Positions 46,001 through 54,319 of a stretch of DNA of 64,000 nucleotides are shown one piece after another (position 1 is the first letter of the stretch; every line of letters begins with the position of its first letter). The notes beneath the pieces were generated by a model. That model saw nothing but the letters and a program-made list of their open reading frames with translations, did no database searches and was not told the DNA's origin. This stretch comes from Haloarcula nitratireducens (GTDB lineage Archaea; Halobacteriota; Halobacteria; Halobacteriales; Haloarculaceae), in NCBI RefSeq assembly GCF_019599505.1, contig NZ_RKLT01000012.1, forward strand, positions 1 through 64,000, written 5' to 3'. The position numbers were made by a program, and so were the translations under genes.

Positions 46001-46937
46001 TGCCACTCCTGAACCCATGCGTGATGTTGACGTCGAAGAACTGTCGTTGGCGGAGACGCGTGTCGTAGCTGAGAACTTCGCCAAAGACTATCCAACGCTC
46101 GACCGGCTCACGGGCGGCGAGGACGTCGCTGTCGAAACCGAGCACGACACGTCGGGCAAGCCCGGCCAGACTATCAAGAACCTCGCCAAGGCCCACAAGC
46201 GCGGCGTGCGTTGTCTGTTCGTCGCTCGTCCCAACGACGCCCGGCGTGTCGAGGGCGCGCTGTCCGACCCGCCGCTCGTCCGCGATATCGACGAGGACGG
46301 GACGCGCACGTTCTACAACCGCCGGGACCTGTGGATCGACGGCGACCGGATGCTTCGCCCAGCAGGCACTGAGCAGACTGTATGGCGCTTCGACCCCGAC
46401 CGAGAGGCGTACATCCTCTCGGACACCGACGGCCGAGAGCTAGCGACCTTTGCCGACACAGAGGCCGTGTTCGAGAACGCCGACACCTATCCGGCGACCG
46501 AGAGTGACGTCGACAACCCCGAGGAGTGGCGGCGGGTGCGAAAACCAGTGATCCCTGAGCGAGTGTTTGACGGCGATCGTCCTGACCGCGACGACTGGTG
46601 TCTCCTCGTCGTCGATCCCGACGAAACGAGAACCCGACTCGCGTTGCTGGCTGATGGCGAACTGATTCCCATCGGCGAGCCGACCGACGCCCCTGACCCT
46701 ACCGACCTCGACGTCTCCGATGGCGCTTGTGCGCTGTACGATTGTCTCCTCGATCATGGCGAGTCTGTCACAACGACCGGGGCCCACGATCTTGCAACTG
46801 ACGACAGCCGGGAGTGTCTTGACGTCTCCCGACGGACGATTTCGAAGCGCATCGATGAACTGGTCGACGCTGATGCGCTCACCGAGGGAGACTATCGAGA
46901 ACAAGCCGGAACCGAATATCACGTCGCTAAGAAGTAG
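43005..46937 (+). CDS. Giant VirD4/TraG-like ATPase with C-terminal winged helix, module 2
   Basis: A 1310-residue protein without N-terminal membrane helices. Residues 1-430 are an unassigned N-terminal region. The motor follows with Walker A VGGGTGKGKTTW (about 439-450), IFDPKGKDADEFV, Walker B YVICDEFDSIVSD (about 692-704) and TLSCQNPSNQLPE, which place it with VirD4/TraG-type ATPases. The last 400 residues are unusual: acidic linkers and, at about 1265-1295, the winged helix DVSRRTISKRIDELVDADAL. Coupling proteins normally lack such a domain; it could read DNA directly. The start overlaps the VirB4 stop by one base. Confidence 0.85.
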   Translation: MGLLDRFATTTDTETSGYETTQVDADLAEALTSPGERDAISVRPNRDNGGIEAMDSVLESLHSVETSSGLLRGGNENISPAHSFEVRYTRPNDGGDRVLSLRYVAGDDRTDGPLERQLTSQYPDSQLSRTSSELLSRSSVEGRHIAGARLQLRRYTLYPIKNVDLPGFTTDPMGSILEEMVGQQAEDATDADVVVQIQFKPAQRNWTDGIENGHGVLDDSDERVRGDPSIKSLAMNLREPTFEKQWRLFTRETIEYPPSKVEKQVAKLLEEQQGQKGWRLCLRVFAISDDPDVAISRASSTAGMFRNFYENNAEQTFVPDPLDGRELRNVVEKAAEREWADHGIVKAQREVSGLLNVPEADHVATNKMRWSMSRPGEGIPPGTPRFDFQAHDVAGADDDVQQVAMLDESSVGDPYWYGFGSRHGVEAGVTPETLETHQFVGGGTGKGKTTWLVNFASQVMQRGHGALIFDPKGKDADEFVREWPDDRDREDFVFVDLTDEFDKQVRFNFLEVPSDADPDSRQFASTVEALCDDLASMVALAGGQDNYWGARMDRVVRTFIRGMAKSGKTCTLLDLAALCTAEENRERFTEWMDRERLQFIKRTAERIEGFDDADLEPLAGRLDQWIQNDAIRDLIAARESTVSIRDVVREGKVVVVRNAPSSGETEKRLFATALIRRAWVAVRENTDAPPFYVICDEFDSIVSDRTDIASILSEARAFEFCLTLSCQNPSNQLPERVQKAIENQCETFISFNPGGRDDARLIAGQHSRDVEQADLTNLSKYRFYMRTHDADDELTHSYKVDAFPPIGETREGVSGVAGLSDDELTQLKRESVEQYGEEAESPAQQRQASHFYGEDSDVEADDGDIRHDDQTAERAVLKAVFDESIHANGVETGGFVPKGDAEARIRDYLDAEGDGIADVWDIVERVPEDLLDRDHRDGETHLRTTDRGQSEVFASGDDENAGGLEHRQLLRDSYVPLTRLGLCIDIVQQDGNGDLPDARATPEPMRDVDVEELSLAETRVVAENFAKDYPTLDRLTGGEDVAVETEHDTSGKPGQTIKNLAKAHKRGVRCLFVARPNDARRVEGALSDPPLVRDIDEDGTRTFYNRRDLWIDGDRMLRPAGTEQTVWRFDPDREAYILSDTDGRELATFADTEAVFENADTYPATESDVDNPEEWRRVRKPVIPERVFDGDRPDRDDWCLLVVDPDETRTRLALLADGELIPIGEPTDAPDPTDLDVSDGACALYDCLLDHGESVTTTGAHDLATDDSRECLDVSRRTISKRIDELVDADALTEGDYREQAGTEYHVAKK

Positions 46938-47495
46938 CTGTGGTTCCGATCTAATCTCTCGACCCGAGGATTCAACCCCGGCTGGACCTCCTTCGAGGTG
47001 CCCCTTCGAAGTGGGATTTTTACTGTTGCCTTGAAACCCACCTCGAAGCCCACTTCGAAGCTGCGCCGTATGGCGATTATCCCTTGTCTCGAAGCGAAAC
47101 CGCTTCGACCCTCTATGTCTCCCCTATGCCGGGAGGTAGACACTTCGATAGCAGTGGGGACACCCGACCATGGTGCGACACACTGAGGACACCCGAGCAA
47201 TGCTAATACCTCGGACACCCAACACAATCGAATACACCTCGATACCGGGGTGTGGCGGCAGCTCGACAACGGCCATTGAGACGACCACCTCGACAGCGAC
47301 GCTGACGACGAGATGACGCGAGCTGAGAACGGCACGCGGTTTGTACAGTAAAGAGACTGTATGCGGCAGGCGGTTGTCGCTCGTTTCGTCACACAAGCGA
47401 TGAAGCAGTCGTAAGGTTGGCGAGCAGAGTGGTCAGAGAATTACCGTCAACATCACCATCAACAATTGGCCCTTTGTATTGTTTATCGGCGTATC
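46938..47495. other. Intergenic repeat region after module 2
   Basis: No gene is called. CTTCGAGGTG and CTTCGAAGTGGG (from 46991) recur inverted as CACCTCGAAG and CCCACTTCGAAG (to 47060), flanking a T-run, as in a terminator or iteron block. Further on, GGACACCC occurs three times (47158-47165, 47187-47194, 47213-47220), and CACYTCGA-like motifs recur to about 47293. Confidence 0.45.
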
Positions 47496-47999
47496 TCACT
47501 GCGATAGCGTTTGTAAGGCTCTGTCGACAGTAGTGTATCGATCGTCGGTGACTCGATGACTACTTTGTGGGTAAGACTCATACCCAAGTACGCCTTCTAC
47601 GTTTTCAATCGATTTTCTGATTTGATTGAATTCAGTCACAGTGTAGGCGAGCGTTGCTACTGTTGTTCTAAAAAGTGCCCTTGCCTGCTCCTCATCTAAC
47701 CGAACCTTCTCTCCGACTCTGCCCGTTCCAACGTACATTCCTTCGTCGGTGGTGATTCCACGTTTAACTTTGTAGAAGAGAAGACCGTCTCCGGATTCCA
47801 TCGCATCATAGACTTGTTGGCCTGTGTCGGTGTTTTTCTGGGCCCAAAGCCGGGGTCCTTGAAGCTCCGAGAGGTTAGCGTCTGCCAGCAACCACTCATC
47901 GGGAGAGGTTCCGAGTACGCGACTGTAGTTTGTTTCATCAACCGTGATTCGGAATAGGTCTCCGCTCATAGCCTTCATTAGGAGGTGATCCCACATCAA
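47496..47999 (-). CDS. EVE/PUA-like domain protein
   Basis: A 167-residue soluble protein; MSGDLFRI at 47969 is an alternative start giving 157 residues. The middle (MESGDGLLFYKVKRGI then TTDEGMYVGTGRVGEKVRLD) has the strand pattern of EVE/PUA-like domains, which bind modified bases or RNA. An N-terminal segment, RVLGTSPDEWLLADANLSEL, and a helical C-terminus complete it. It lies in the accessory zone with a NucS-like nuclease. The EVE assignment is from pattern only. Confidence 0.55.
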   Translation of the reverse strand: MMWDHLLMKAMSGDLFRITVDETNYSRVLGTSPDEWLLADANLSELQGPRLWAQKNTDTGQQVYDAMESGDGLLFYKVKRGITTDEGMYVGTGRVGEKVRLDEEQARALFRTTVATLAYTVTEFNQIRKSIENVEGVLGYESYPQSSHRVTDDRYTTVDRALQTLSQ

Positions 48000-48808
48000 A
48001 CTGAGTCCATTCTATGATATTTCAGAGAGAATTAACTAGTTCTCTTTGGATTGGTGAAAGACATGATGCAAGATATGCGCGCTTTATTCAGCATATCGCT
48101 GCTAATGTCGACGATACCTGATCGAACCTTTAGTGGTCAGTTCAGTCTCTGTACGCAACAGATCAGTATTGACGGGTATGGGACAGATCACCGATTAGTG
48201 CGGTGTCTTCCTCTTTTCTCTAATGGCTTATTCGACAGTCTCTCCATGAAACGACTGACAACCTAACAGCGTGGCGACCAATGTTCTCCCACGGAAGGCC
48301 GTTGACGGCCATCAGGATGCTTCCCCGACGCTCAAGGGGTTCACGAGATATCTCAGCGCTATCTGTTCGGCGAGACGTCTGGCTGGAACAGCTATTGTGT
48401 GGCGACGTCGACAACAGCCGACCGGGTAGTATCGCAACCTACGATCGGCGAGTCTGACGCGTGTTCCTCCCTCGGCGGGACTGCCGGCAACTGATGTATC
48501 GTTCTCTTCCTCGACGGTAACAGCGGACAGCATGTAGTGTCCATCGTCTCAGCTGGCGGGGTGTCCGGCTATCGTGATGACCTTGGGGTGTCGGTGCTGG
48601 CGAGCGACGGCGTCTGAGTTTGTGTTTTCCGGTAGTCCTTCAACAGTAGGGACCATACCAACTATCCACACCCTGCGCGCTTTCGGCGGGTGAGGGTAGG
48701 GTTTTCCGTGGACTCACTACCATCAGGTTTCACGTAGACATTGCTGAGTGGATATATAAATCATCGTTGTGACAAACCATATGGCCTTCCCGCTCTATCG
48801 AAATACAC
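48000..48808. other. Intergenic region between EVE-like and nuclease genes
   Basis: No gene is supported over 809 bases. Short frames, including one reading LMAVNGLPWENIGRHA on the minus strand around 48250-48310, may be scraps of a lost gene, but nothing can be named. Confidence 0.35.
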
Positions 48809-49894
48809 ATGATCTTCTCCGTCAACCCGGATTCCCATGATCTTGAGCATCTCCCTGAACAGGAACTTTCGCAACTGAATATCCTCGAAAGGGAGCATCT
48901 AGAGGAATGGGCAATTGAGGAACCTCGTATCCTTGGGGAAGACCTGTTAGTCATTTCCTCAGAATACGCAAAATTTGAAGATTTACGAGAGCGCCTCGAT
49001 ATCCTGGCGATCGATACCGAAGGGAAACTGGTCGTCGTCGAACTAAAACGGGACAGAGCTGACCGAACAACAGATCTCCAAGCAATCAAGTACGCCAGCT
49101 ACTCCGCTACCCTCACCGCGGAGGAGGTTCAAAAAGACTATCGAGACTTCTGGAACGGACGTGGGGACAATGATGTCTCGCCTGAAGAGGTGGGGGAGAA
49201 ATTCGTGAATTTCTTATCCCAGAACGCCACTGACGATATTCCGTATATGGACGATGGATGGGCCAATTTTGAGCTTGACGACAAGCCACGGATTTTGCTC
49301 GCGGCTGGCAGTTTTGGCCCGGAAATTACCTCTCCGGTCATGTGGCTTATGGAGGAGTATAATATGGATATCACATGTACGCGGATCGAAGCCTACAAAC
49401 ACCAAGATCGGGTGATACTGAATAGCCAGCAAGTAATCCCGATTCCTGAGGCCGAAGAATACCTGACTAAACGTCGGGAAAAGCAGGAGAAACAGGGGAA
49501 GCCTTCTGTAACCTTTACACTGCCTGCACTTTTGGATCGAGGTGTACTGGAAAAGGGAGATATCGTCGTTTTTGACGAGAGCGAAGTGCCGGAGGATATC
49601 GATCGGGAGTGGAACCCGGAGGACGATTATTGGCGGGCCAGGGTCACCGGTATGACTGGTCAGCAAAACAATATTGAGTGGCTCTATAACAGTGAGGTCT
49701 ACTCGTTTACTGGTCTAACGAAAGAAATTCTGTATCAACTCGTCGAGAGAGACAAGGATAACGCCCTTAATGGGTATTCCTATTGGACGCATCCCGATTT
49801 CGGAGGGAGGACACTACTTGAACTTCGAGAAGATAATGTTGAGCGTAGAGAAAGAAGATCTGACGAGAAATCAGGGCTTCCATTTAGGGAGTAA
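48809..49894 (+). CDS. NucS/EndoMS-like PD-(D/E)XK nuclease family protein
   Basis: A 361-residue protein. The nuclease core is visible near the N-terminus: ERLDILAIDTEGKLVVVELK (D64, E78, K80) followed by RDRADRTTDLQAIKYASYSA (Q91), the D...ExK...QxxxY layout shared by NucS/DUF91 nucleases. The rest (residues 100-361) is acidic and unassigned; SVTFTLPALLDRGVLEKGDI may form an added small domain of restriction-type proteins. Unlike replication-linked NucS it is a stand-alone accessory gene. A DNA defence or repair role is inferred. Confidence 0.75.
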   Translation: MIFSVNPDSHDLEHLPEQELSQLNILEREHLEEWAIEEPRILGEDLLVISSEYAKFEDLRERLDILAIDTEGKLVVVELKRDRADRTTDLQAIKYASYSATLTAEEVQKDYRDFWNGRGDNDVSPEEVGEKFVNFLSQNATDDIPYMDDGWANFELDDKPRILLAAGSFGPEITSPVMWLMEEYNMDITCTRIEAYKHQDRVILNSQQVIPIPEAEEYLTKRREKQEKQGKPSVTFTLPALLDRGVLEKGDIVVFDESEVPEDIDREWNPEDDYWRARVTGMTGQQNNIEWLYNSEVYSFTGLTKEILYQLVERDKDNALNGYSYWTHPDFGGRTLLELREDNVERRERRSDEKSGLPFRE

Positions 49895-50333
49895 CCCCTA
49901 GTAGCCTTTTCAGCTTTCTGAGGTCTAATTTGCAAACGTTCATCCCGGCAGTACTCTCGTTTCTTCTTGACTGTGGCTAGGAGATTCCGTTGGAAATGGA
50001 TATCAGTCGACAGGTTCATATTATACTTACGCAGTAGTCGATTTGAGTCGTGTTGGCCTTGTTGTCGTGGTTATAGAGTTACGAGCTTAGCCGATAAAAC
50101 CCCGTTTAGTATTCCGAGGCTGCCGAAGTTTGTCACACACGTTGTGAGCAGCGAATCGGGACTGGTCGCTCCGTTCGTGTTACGAACACTCACTCCACTC
50201 CTGCAAGAATAGGGTCGCTCCCGGTTGCTACAGCTAACAGACAGCAACGCCAGCGGCAGCAGGGCACGTGCCACCGCATCCATCAACGTCGATTCTATGC
50301 CGATTCCCGTCTTATCTCGTGCTCGTCACAGGG
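49895..50333. other. Intergenic region, no feature recognised
   Basis: The 439 bases between the nuclease gene and the downstream pseudogene hold only short frames without motifs. I see no promoter or repeat that stands out. Confidence 0.3.
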
Positions 50334-51037
50334 TTAGGTGGAAGACTCCACCACAACGGGTGTGACACCACCAGTCGTCGCCTTTCGATCACCGTTCTCC
50401 AGCAGATCTAAGCCGACGTAGCGTTGCTCGACCAAGCTTACGGCGGTCTCGGCGTCCATCGCCAACAGATCAGTCTGCGTCTGGTCTCGACCGACCTGGC
50501 GTGTCTTTTCTACAAGATCGTCGCGACCAATCTCGATCAGCTTCTCCCAAACACGCATGACCGTTTGACGATGCGGTTCTTTGCCAAGTTCGGCGGTCAG
50601 CGCGGTCTCCACGTCGTCCTTGGTGAAGAAGACGCCGCTCCCGTTAGTTCGTTCGGTGGCGAACTCTGGCCAGCGCTTGGCGACGCTGATCGCTCGGTAG
50701 GTGTTCTGGCGGTTCGACCGCTCGACGAACATGGTCTTAACTTTGGCCTGTCGGCAGTTCGTGAAGAAATCCAGCGGCGAGGAGCTGGGCTCGATGCCCT
50801 CGGGCAGCGTCTCGGCATCCTCTTGCTAATCAGGGTCGGCTTCGAGTTGCTGGGCCTTCGCGATCGCGCTCTTGGCGACCTGGTGGATTTGTGCCTGTTG
50901 GATTTCGACGTCATCCAGTTGAGTAGCGTCTGTTCGTTTGCGGCACTGGCGGTCGTAGCGATGTCGTAGGTGCGTTCCTGATTGGCTTTCAGTTCATCGA
51001 TAGTATCCCACAAGTCGGTAACAGTCTCCACGAGCAT
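50334..51037 (-). pseudogene. Broken haloarchaeal plasmid-type gene (frameshift and stop)
   Basis: The frame from the ATG at 51037 starts MLVETVTDLWDTIDELKANQ and reads NEQTLLNW. The proper continuation then lies in another frame (TQLDDVEIQQAQIHQVAKSA), showing a one-base shift near 50930. That frame meets a TAG around 50824 (EADPD, stop, QEDAETLPEG). It then runs on cleanly through TMFVERSNRQNTYRAISVAK and WEKLIEIGRDDLVEKTRQVG to 50334. Restored, the gene would encode about 234 residues with coiled-coil-like and helix-turn-helix-like parts, a kind I associate with haloarchaeal plasmids. No function can be named. Confidence 0.75.
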
Positions 51038-51498
51038 TTCAATAAATTGCTTGATAAGCAGATTATCTCGCGGTCTGCGTCTATCTACAAGTTTTTGACG
51101 ACAGTATAATACTTATTGTACCCAAACTAGGTGTAATTAGTCACAGAAAATCCCCTATCGGCCTACTACATGCAAATTTACGATTATATACTCATCTGTT
51201 AGAGTAGTGGCGCTCAACAATCAGATAGTTGTATTTTCTATCTATTTAATAGCTGCCGAAGATCAACCAAACTCGATGGAAGCACTACCTCAAAGTGAAC
51301 GAGACTCCTTGTTGTTGCCTATGTCGGCGGTGGTGTCGTCGTGAGGAAGATCCGACTGACGAATTCAAACTGTCGAGGCTATCAAATACACCGAAAATGA
51401 CAGTCTTGAGGCCTTCTCCGACGGACGACAGCATGTACTCTTTGATATTCACCGTGACTGTCGATACTACTATAATAGTGGTACCCAAGTAAGAATTC
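51038..51498. other. AT-rich intergenic region before the sugar-catabolic cluster
   Basis: No gene is seen. The right end holds the promoter of the aldo/keto reductase gene. Otherwise only AT-rich sequence is present. Confidence 0.35.
51469..51479 (+). promoter_or_regulatory. TATA-like palindrome before the aldo/keto reductase gene
   Basis: ACTATAATAGT is an 11-base palindrome whose TATAATA core (51471-51477) lies 22-28 bases before the ATG at 51499. A TATA box that is itself an operator palindrome would allow direct repression. Confidence 0.45.
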
Positions 51499-52512
51499 AT
51501 GGAATACGTTCGACTAGGAGAGACAGGGCTAGAAGTCTCAACCATTGCGTTGGGAACGTGGCGGTTCGGCATGGAACATGAGGCGACAGGCGTGGTGGAA
51601 ACCGGGAAAGAAGAAGCGCACAAGATGTTAGACGCGTACGCTAACCGAGGGGGCAACTTCATCGACACAGCGAATGGGTATGGAGATGGGGACTCAGAGC
51701 GGTGGATTGGCGATTGGCTCGCTGATCGCGAACGTGAGGATTACGTCATTGCCACCAAGTGCTACTGGTCGAATGAATCACGCTTCCAAGAGAATCTTTC
51801 TCGGAAAAATGTTCGCGCCGAAGTCGAAGGTTCGCTAGAGCGACTGGATATCGACTACCTTGACATCCTGTACCTGCATCGCTTCGATGACAATACACCC
51901 ATCGAGCGCACTCTTCGGACTCTCGACGACCTGATCAGCGAGGGGAAAATCCAGCATATCGGGCTATCGACTGCCGACGCCTGGAAACTAATGAAGGGCG
52001 TTTTGACAGCGGACCTCAACAACTATGAACGATTCACCGTCACGCAGCCGTTATTCCACGCCGCTTACTACGAGGACGTTGCAGAGTATCTTGCCGTATG
52101 TGGAGATCAGAATCTTGCTGTCTGCCCATATTCGCCGTTGGCGGGCGGCTTCCTGACAGGCAAGTATGAACGAGTTGGTGATGGATCCTACGATCTCAAC
52201 GCGCCAGAAGATACTCGCGCACAGCTTGACGATCGCTTTTTAGACTTCTATGTCTCTGAACGTGGTTGGCACGTTCTTGACGAAATTCGAGAGATTGCCA
52301 CTGATCTCGATGCCACTCCTGCACAAGTCGCGCTGCGGTGGTTGATGGACCAGCCCGATTTCACATGTGTACCGATTATCGGTGCGCGGACTGTCAACCA
52401 GCTCGAGGATAATTTGGGGGCGATTGACATCAAACTGACTGATGAACAGTTCGAAGCCATTTTTCAGGCACGCTACGACGAGGACGGGACGCTTTACGAA
52501 ACGAATGCCTGA
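51499..52512 (+). CDS. Aldo/keto reductase
   Basis: An NAD(P)H-dependent (beta/alpha)8 barrel oxidoreductase, 337 residues. The catalytic tetrad is complete: D56 and Y61 in NFIDTANGYGDGDSE, K87 in VIATKCYW, H127 in ILYLHRFD. The C-terminal cofactor loop reads VPIIGARTVNQLEDNLGA. It begins a catabolic cluster with sulfatases and a carbohydrate importer, so a sugar aldehyde or keto-sugar is the likely substrate. It is transcribed opposite to the cluster's ABC genes. Confidence 0.93.
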   Translation: MEYVRLGETGLEVSTIALGTWRFGMEHEATGVVETGKEEAHKMLDAYANRGGNFIDTANGYGDGDSERWIGDWLADREREDYVIATKCYWSNESRFQENLSRKNVRAEVEGSLERLDIDYLDILYLHRFDDNTPIERTLRTLDDLISEGKIQHIGLSTADAWKLMKGVLTADLNNYERFTVTQPLFHAAYYEDVAEYLAVCGDQNLAVCPYSPLAGGFLTGKYERVGDGSYDLNAPEDTRAQLDDRFLDFYVSERGWHVLDEIREIATDLDATPAQVALRWLMDQPDFTCVPIIGARTVNQLEDNLGAIDIKLTDEQFEAIFQARYDEDGTLYETNA

Positions 52513-52711
52513 GTGAATGCTCCTTCCATTGAAATGAGAGCGCCAGCTAGCAACTATCCAACTAGACTAGTCCTTGTCAAGAACCCTAGGGCGAGGGTAC
52601 TGCTCGTCTACCGTTGAAGGAGATATCTTCCCGGCCCTCAGCTGTCCAAATCGTAGTATGCTAATCTTTTGGCACACTCACCAAATTTTCTTGATTGGAT
52701 CCAATATGTCG

Positions 52712-54163
52712 CTACTCGTCACGAGTGCCAAAGGGTTCGAGACCGATGTCCTCGGTTCGTGTCATCTTCATTCGCGGTTTGGTCGGATTTGAAACACCGT
52801 CTCGTTCGAGTCGCTCCATCAACCGTTCATACAATCGTTGGGCAATTTCGCCGTGCTGTGGATTGCCAGTGAGATTGTGTAATTCCTCGGGATCGACCGA
52901 TAGGTCATATAGTTCCGCCATGTCGTGAGAGTTGAGGACTAGTTTGTGGTCTCCCCGACGAAGCATCCACTGTTCGTACTCGAAGAAGTGGCCGTGGAAC
53001 TCACAGACAATGTCATCGCGCCAGTCGTCGGGGGACTGACACAGACTTTGGCCCACATACTCGTCTGGAACGTCGACGCCAGCAACGTCAAGGAACGTCG
53101 GGGGCAAATCGAGTAACGAGACGAATCGGTCGTCGACGGCTCCGTCGGCTCCGAGATTGTTAGTGATAAGCGGGATCCTGTAGATGTCCTCGTACATGGC
53201 TGGCCCTTTGTCGTGTAGCTTGTGTCGAGTGACGAATCCACCGTGGTCTGCCCCGAACACGACGGCAGTAGAGTCCCTGATGCCGAGTTCTGAGAGGTGG
53301 TCTAAGAGCCGGCCGATCTCGTGGTCGATGAAGGTGACCCAACCCCTGTACGCAGCGATGATCCGCCGCCAGTCGTGCAGGTCTAAGTCACCCAAACCAG
53401 ATTCCTGGTACTGGACTCTGTGCACCCACGGCTTGTTCTCAAAGGTCTCTTTGACCGTCGACTCGGGGAGTTCGACGTCCGAGGGGTCGTATAGCGTCGC
53501 GTACTTTTCGGGCAGGTAGTACGGGTTGTGCGGCCCGAAATAGTGGACACTCTGGTAGAACGGCGCGTCAGAGCGAGCGTGTGACTCGATCTGGTCGAGT
53601 GCCAGTTCCGTCAGGAAATGCGTGAACGACGCTTCCGTCGGACGGTCGTCGATGGCACCACTCTGGAACACAGATCCGTTGTCTGGGAAGACATCTTCAA
53701 ACCGCTTGACCGATGGCTGCGGAAGGTTCCGGTCCGACAGATACGAGCGGTACGTAGGATGGTCGAGTGGCTGATGCCAGCCAGGGAAGTGAGGGCCGTC
53801 CAACCCGAATGCCGCCGGTTTCTGACCAACGTGTAACTTTCCGGCGAGGGAGACGTTGTACCCTGCATCGCGGAGCAGCTGCGGGTAACACGGGAAGCGT
53901 TCGGCCAGGCGGTCGCTCTCTTCGACGTTTCGCTTGATTCCGTGTCGCTGAGGCGGGACGCCAGAGATAATCGACGCGCGTGACGGCGAACAAACGGCAA
54001 TCCGGGTATAGGCTCGCTCGTACCTCGTTCCTTCAGCGGCGAGGCGGTCGAGATTTGGTGTCTCAACGCCCGAAGCACCGTATGCACCGATACTATCAAA
54101 TCGTTGTTGGTCCGTGAGGATGAATAGGATGTTGTCGGCACTCTCGACAGAGGTGAGAGACAT
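52712..54163 (-). CDS. Type I sulfatase (formylglycine-type) 1
   Basis: Hydrolyses sulfate esters; 483 residues. The active-site signature VCSPSRASIISG has the Cys (residue 58) that is converted to formylglycine, with the C-x-P-S-R core. Metal-binding Asp/Gln residues lie in ILTDQQRFD, and VVFGADHGGF supplies the later Asp/His. There is no signal peptide, so it acts inside the cell on imported sulfated sugars. The ABC importer genes follow upstream on the same strand. Confidence 0.93.
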   Translation of the reverse strand: MSLTSVESADNILFILTDQQRFDSIGAYGASGVETPNLDRLAAEGTRYERAYTRIAVCSPSRASIISGVPPQRHGIKRNVEESDRLAERFPCYPQLLRDAGYNVSLAGKLHVGQKPAAFGLDGPHFPGWHQPLDHPTYRSYLSDRNLPQPSVKRFEDVFPDNGSVFQSGAIDDRPTEASFTHFLTELALDQIESHARSDAPFYQSVHYFGPHNPYYLPEKYATLYDPSDVELPESTVKETFENKPWVHRVQYQESGLGDLDLHDWRRIIAAYRGWVTFIDHEIGRLLDHLSELGIRDSTAVVFGADHGGFVTRHKLHDKGPAMYEDIYRIPLITNNLGADGAVDDRFVSLLDLPPTFLDVAGVDVPDEYVGQSLCQSPDDWRDDIVCEFHGHFFEYEQWMLRRGDHKLVLNSHDMAELYDLSVDPEELHNLTGNPQHGEIAQRLYERLMERLERDGVSNPTKPRMKMTRTEDIGLEPFGTRDE

Positions 54164-54319
54164 ACAACCACTGTGAGGACGGACAGCAAATGTTTTTCGC
54201 CGTGCCCGAAACTTGGGTAGACAGACGACTACAGAGCAAAGAGGATTCCAGACTGCTTGGGAGAGGGCAACCTGACCAGATTGCTAATCGGTATCGTCGA
54301 GAAAAATGAGCGCGACCAG

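Noticed and set aside
47158..47220. CRISPR-like repetition of GGACACCC
   Set aside because: Only three 8-base copies without uniform spacers or a longer repeat; better read as iterons.
48250..48533. Short minus-strand frames that resemble a transposase end
   Set aside because: The resemblance is limited to a few residues; no inverted repeats or catalytic residues are visible.
51285..51668. 127-residue frame on the minus strand overlapping the aldo/keto reductase start
   Set aside because: Antisense shadow of a clear gene; Ser/Thr/Val-rich composition without acidic bias.
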